DNA of 51,311 bases from Azolla pinnata (lineage: Eukaryota; Streptophyta; Polypodiopsida; Salviniales; Salviniaceae): the NCBI GenBank assembly GCA_037176905.1, contig JBBBWG010029888.1, positions 1 through 51,311 on the forward strand, written 5' to 3'. Each line of letters begins with the position of its first letter. Position 1 is the stretch's first letter. The notes under the pieces were generated by a model. The model saw nothing but the letters and a program-made list of their open reading frames with translations. It was not told where the DNA came from and did no database searches. A program made the translations under genes and the position numbers. Positions 47,375-51,311 of this stretch are shown here, in pieces.

Positions 47375-48760
47375 TTATCTATGTGTGTGCGTTTTGCACC
47401 TGTGTATATGTACACATTCATTCTGTATGTATGTATGTGCGCGCTTGTATATGCATGTGTGTGCTTGCGTACGTATGCATGTCTGGATATATGAATGAAC
47501 ATACGTATGCATGTTCATATGCATGTATGTACGTACGGATGTATGTATGTCTGTATGTGTGTACGTACGTATGCATGGGCGTAGAATGTATGTATATATG
47601 TAAGTCTGTACGATACATGTATGTACGTACGGCGGATGTGTGTATGTACTACCTGCGGACGTATTTACGTATGTATGTATGTATGCCTGTCTAAACGTAT
47701 ATAATGGCCATAGAATGTATGTATATATGTAAGTATGTACGATATATGTATGTGTGTACGTACGTATGCATGGGCGTAAATGTATGTATATGCGTAAGTC
47801 TGTACGATACATGTATGTACGTACGACGGATGTGTGTATGTACTACCTGCGGACGTACGTACGTATGTATGTACGTATGCCTGTCTAAACGTATATAATG
47901 GCCGTAGAATGTATGTATATATGTAAGTATGTACGATATATGTATGTGTGTACGTACGTATGCATGGGCGTAAATGTATGTATATGCGTAAGTCTGTACG
48001 ATACATGTATGTACGTACAACGGATGTGTGTATGTACTACCTGCGGACGTACGTACGTATATATGTACGTATGCCTGTCTAAACCTATATAATGCCCGTA
48101 GAATGTATGTATATATGTAAGTATGTACGATATATGTATGTGTGTGCGTATGTATGTATGGGCGTAGAATGTATGTATATGCGTAAGTCTGTACGATACA
48201 TGTATGTACGTACGACGGATGTGTGTATGTACTACCTGCGTACGTACGTACATATGTACGTATGCCTGTCTAAATGTATATAATGGCCCTAGAATGCATG
48301 TATATATGTATGTACGATATGCGTATCTGTGTACGTCGAATGCCTATATGCGTGTGCCTACGATTTATGTATGTATGCATGCATGTGTGCACGTGTATAT
48401 GTGCATGAATGTATGCAGGTGCGTACGTATGTATGTGTGCAAGTGCGTATGTATGTATGCATGCACGTACATATGTATGTATGCACGTATGTATGTATTT
48501 ATGCACGTAGGTATGTATGTGTGCACGTACGAACGTACGAACGTATCTACATGCGTACGATGCATGTCCGTATCTACGTACGTACGTATGTATGTACGTA
48601 CGTCCGTATGTATGTATGCATATGCATGCATGTCTCGATTGAATGTATGCATGTGCGTGCGCATAAATGTATCTGTGCATATATGCATGTGTGGATGAAT
48701 GTATGCATGTGTGCATGGATAAATGTATGTATGTCTGCATACGTAGATGCACACAATGCA
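47375..48760. repeat. GTAT/GTAC tetranucleotide satellite with a 194-bp higher-order unit
   Basis: About 1.4 kb of GTATGTAT, GTACGTAC and GCATGTAT words. Within it, 47578-48290 forms a higher-order repeat. The landmark ACTACCTGCG recurs at 47648, 47842, 48036 and 48231 (spacing 194, 194, 195), and CTGTCTAAA(C/T) follows each time. Frames on either strand give Cys/Tyr/Val/Met or Thr/His/Tyr/Ile strings that reflect the repeat, not genes. Confidence 0.9.
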
Positions 48761-48779
48761 TAGCAAACTTGATCTTGCA

Positions 48780-50246
48780 TCATACATCTACATACATGGC
48801 ATATCATGCATACGATGGCGTACGAAATACATACATGCATAATATCAGTGCAATAAACATGCAATATAAGGAGACAATGATCCTTTGTTTCCAATAAACA
48901 TATACTTTGATTAGTGAACAAAGAAATTTTTCCAGAATGGCTACAAGACAAATGTCTACAAATCACCTGATCATTTTAGAGTTTCAGGGTTTACAACAGT
49001 TTATTTTGTAGTTCGTTTTTTTCGTTCTAGACATTTTATCGTCTTGTAATGATTTACTCTTTAACATAACATGATCTCCATATTTTGGGTTTGACAGAAA
49101 TCACATCACTAACCAATACTTACACTTTTGTAGTGCCGAAAGCATGCCAGATTCATGTCGAATGCATAAAAATTGAGTGATTTTACATCAAAATCGCGTC
49201 AAACTCGTGTCAAATGCTAAACAAACTTGTCTAAATGCACGTCTAAAGATCAAACAAACACACGCGAATACGAAGCAAACACCTCCCAACGACGCATCAA
49301 CTTCACGTCTAATATCAATAATTTATTCTCTATGCAGTCTTTAACTAATCGTTAAACTGATCATTATAAATTAATTGATCAAACCAGTTAAGTAAGACGA
49401 CTTGTGTGATGGGCTTTCAAGTGTTCTCTTCAACAACTTATGGTGAGATATTGTCTTCAAGAAGTAGCTGAGGACAAAGTTACATCCTAATGTTATATAT
49501 CTCCCAAGCAATGTGTGGCTCTAGGTGCAACTTGCTCCTACTTGGCAGCACTCGCAAGACCTCTTTTAACACAATGATGAATGCTCTCGTGGTTTCTCTG
49601 ATCTCTCCAATTTCGATTCCGAGGAGGAAAACATTCATTCATCCATTCCTTACATTCAATCGTTCAATCAGTCAATCATTCATTCGATGATTTATCCAGT
49701 GTGCAGCAAATCCAAAGAGGTTAAAAGCTTGTCAAAAACACAATGTGCAAGCCAAAAAAACCAAAAGCACTTTCCAGCTTCAATATCCTTTCATTAGTTA
49801 AGAAAACAATGTCCGGTAGAAGGAGCTGTTTGCGGCCCAAATCTGGCCATCCGCATGCACTCTTTGTGATTGTGGCAAGATCCTCATAAGATGGAATCAA
49901 GCAGCGAGGAGTCCTTCAATCTTGCCTCCCAATAACCCAAATCGAGTCTGATAATGCCCATCTTCGATCCAAACCTCAAGGCACGAATTTGTCACAGAAC
50001 GGTTACACGATCTGAGGAGATCGCGGGTTCGAATCTCGACATGTCCAGGCATATAAGGCATTGGTTTTGCACGGTTACACGATCAAAGCAAAGCAGATCA
50101 CACGGGCTCAATTCGCGACTTGTCCTAACATGCACCAATATGCTATGTGACAAAATGTGTGTGTGTGTTTGAAGAACAGATTGGCAATAGATTTGGGCAA
50201 ACCTTGGCTTAATATGCAAAGCTTTGTTGGGAAGCCCTTTCAAGTG
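48780..50246. other. Intergenic DNA before the repeat-protein gene
   Basis: No gene was recognised. A CATTCATT patch lies at about 49633-49685. At 49999-50140 a segment beginning ACGGTTACACGATC is repeated at a 72-bp offset and carries tRNA T-arm-like sequence (GGGTTCGAATCTC). The remainder is probably the 3' UTR of the minus-strand gene and plain spacer. Confidence 0.4.
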
Positions 50247-51311
50247 TCAGGAGGCTACTCCCATGGGAAGGAGAGTGTGTTGGAGGAGGCTCGGCTCGTC
50301 GTCGTCGCAACCAATGGCAGCAGCACTCAGCTTCCACGGATCGGCTTGAGACGACGATGACGATGAAGAAGATGAAGCCGAGCCGTTGGCGTTGCCATTC
50401 GATTCCTCGCTCCCGGAGACCTCGTCCAGATTCGAACCCGGCACCTTCGCCTGACTACGGTCGTAGAGGGCCCGAGAGTTCCCTCCTAGGTTGGTCCCCG
50501 AGGACGCAGCTAGATTCTCCGCATTCCCGCCAGGATTCGGGCTCGATCCAGTGGCTTTGGCAGAGAAAAGATTCTCCGCATTCCCGCCAGGGTTCGGGCT
50601 GGATCCAGTGGATTGGGCAGAGAAAAGATTCTCAGCGTTCCCCCCGGGATTCGGGCTGGATCCAGTGGATTGGGCAGAGAAAAGATTCTCCGCGTTCCCC
50701 CCGGGATTCGGGCTGGATCCCGTTGCTAGGCTGAAAAGATTCTCTGCGTTGCCGCCTGGATTCAGGCCGGATCCAGTTGGCTGGGCGAAAAGATTCTGCG
50801 AGTTCCCGCCAGGATTCGGGCTGGATCCAGTAGTAGTAGTCACCTGGGCAAAGAGATTCTCCGCGTTCCCACCTGGATTCGGGGCGGATCCTGTAGTCAC
50901 ATGGGCGAAGAGATTCTCGGCGTTCCCCCCGGGATTCGGGGCGGATCCTGCAGTCGCCCGCGCCAAAAGATTCTCCGAGTTGCCGCCAGGGTTGGGGCCA
51001 GAAGGTGTGGCTAGAATCTCGTAGCTCGCGGCCAGATTCTCCGAGTTGCCACCGGGGTTGGGGCCAGAAGGTGTGGCCAGGATCTGGTAGCTAGCGGCAA
51101 GATTCTCCGAGTTGCCGCCAGGATTGGGGCCAGAAGGTGTGGCTAGGATCTCGTAGCTAGCGGCAGCGAGATTCTCCGAGTTTCCGCCAGGGTTGGGGCC
51201 AGAAGGTGTGGCTAGAATCTCGTAGCTCGCGGCAAGATTCTCCGAGTTGCCACCGGGGTTGGGGCCAGAAGGTGTGGCCAGGATCTGGTAGCTAGCGGCA
51301 AGATTCTCCGA
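50247..51311 (-). CDS. Tandem-repeat protein of unknown function, 3' part (5' end beyond window)
   Basis: The minus frame is open from the window edge to a stop at 50247 (355 codons) with no ATG, so the start lies outside. Not recognised as a known family. It has 13 NPGGN units and one degenerate copy. Five 22-23-residue units (ENLAASYEILATPSGPNPGG plus N-S) come first, then about eight of 18-20 residues (AENLFSAQSTGSSPNPGGN type). A unique tail follows with a Ser run, DPWKLSAAAIG and an acidic CDDDEPSLL. No Lys/Arg pairs separate units. The LATPSGPNPGGN segment resembles a CLE peptide core (P4, S5, G6, P7, N8, P9, N12), but processing signals and a signal peptide cannot be seen. The frame surviving across all repeats supports real coding. 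It could instead be a structural or seed-type repeat protein. Confidence 0.6.
   Translation of the reverse strand, partial: SENLAASYQILATPSGPNPGGNSENLAASYEILATPSGPNPGGNSENLAAASYEILATPSGPNPGGNSENLAASYQILATPSGPNPGGNSENLAASYEILATPSGPNPGGNSENLLARATAGSAPNPGGNAENLFAHVTTGSAPNPGGNAENLFAQVTTTTGSSPNPGGNSQNLFAQPTGSGLNPGGNAENLFSLATGSSPNPGGNAENLFSAQSTGSSPNPGGNAENLFSAQSTGSSPNPGGNAENLFSAKATGSSPNPGGNAENLAASSGTNLGGNSRALYDRSQAKVPGSNLDEVSGSEESNGNANGSASSSSSSSSSQADPWKLSAAAIGCDDDEPSLLQHTLLPMGVAS

Noticed and set aside
47578-48290. Regularly spaced repeats reminiscent of a CRISPR array
   Set aside because: The unit is 194 bp of contiguous low-complexity DNA with no short repeat-unique spacer pattern, in a plant nuclear setting.
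47375-48790. Many overlapping 60-160 codon frames on both strands rich in Cys, Tyr, Met or Thr, His, Ile
   Set aside because: They are direct translations of the GTAT/GTAC satellite. All frames are open because the repeat lacks stop codons; no start context or homology supports them.
50467-51024. Plus-strand frame of repeated KRFSAFPPGFGLDPV units, looking like a dibasic-cleaved peptide precursor
   Set aside because: It has no ATG, a stop just upstream at 50464 and another at 51024, and further stops recur in the units beyond. The minus frame is open through all units to the window edge, so the plus frame is taken as its shadow.

Overview
This window is nuclear DNA from a land plant. The evidence is spliced GT-AG genes, plant-specific families (SEUSS corepressor, KIN-12 phragmoplast kinesin, RIQ/DUF1118 thylakoid protein, DYW-type PPR editing factor), a plant-type CENP-C motif and abundant microsatellite DNA. 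The odd DYW terminus, a seedless-plant-like gypsy relic and the divergent gene sequences make me lean to a non-seed plant (fern, lycophyte or hornwort), but the species cannot be fixed from the sequence alone. No bacterial or organellar features are seen.

Layout: (1) 1534-11428 (+) SEUSS/LDB-type corepressor in 9 exons, with a 3.6 kb last intron that holds an antisense Ty3/gypsy relic. (2) 14955-16926 (-) peroxiredoxin-like 2 (FAM213-type) thioredoxin-fold protein in 4 exons. (3) 18733-24555 (-) CENP-C, reconstructed from at least 15 exons, including an array of five tandem 81-bp exons. (4) 27009-28877 (+) single-exon NYN endoribonuclease-like protein with OST-HTH/LOTUS domains. (5) 31277-33286 (+) RIQ-type DUF1118 chloroplast protein in 2 exons. 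(6) 34692-37480 (-) DYW-class PPR protein with a small 5' exon. (7) 38580-46537 (-) KIN-12 kinesin in 20 exons. (8) 50247 to the window end (-) the 3' part of a tandem-repeat protein I do not recognise. All exon joins in the multi-exon models keep phase, and total coding lengths divide by three.

The genes do not form a pathway. CENP-C (centromere) and KIN-12 (cytokinesis) are both cell-division genes, but they are about 14 kb apart with unrelated genes between, so I read this as coincidence. Intergenic DNA is unusually rich in simple and higher-order repeats: a TAATTA minisatellite upstream of CENP-C, alternating purine-pyrimidine blocks, GATC-rich repeats, a 194-bp higher-order repeat built from GTAT/GTAC, and degenerate telomere-like DNA.

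The best candidates for something undescribed are the CENP-C exon array, with its repeated D-F-x-x-x-F signature, and the repeat protein at the right edge. The latter's LATPSGPNPGGN units resemble the 12-residue CLE/TDIF peptide core. Further items of interest are duplicated splice acceptors in RIQ, KIN-12 and the peroxiredoxin-like gene.
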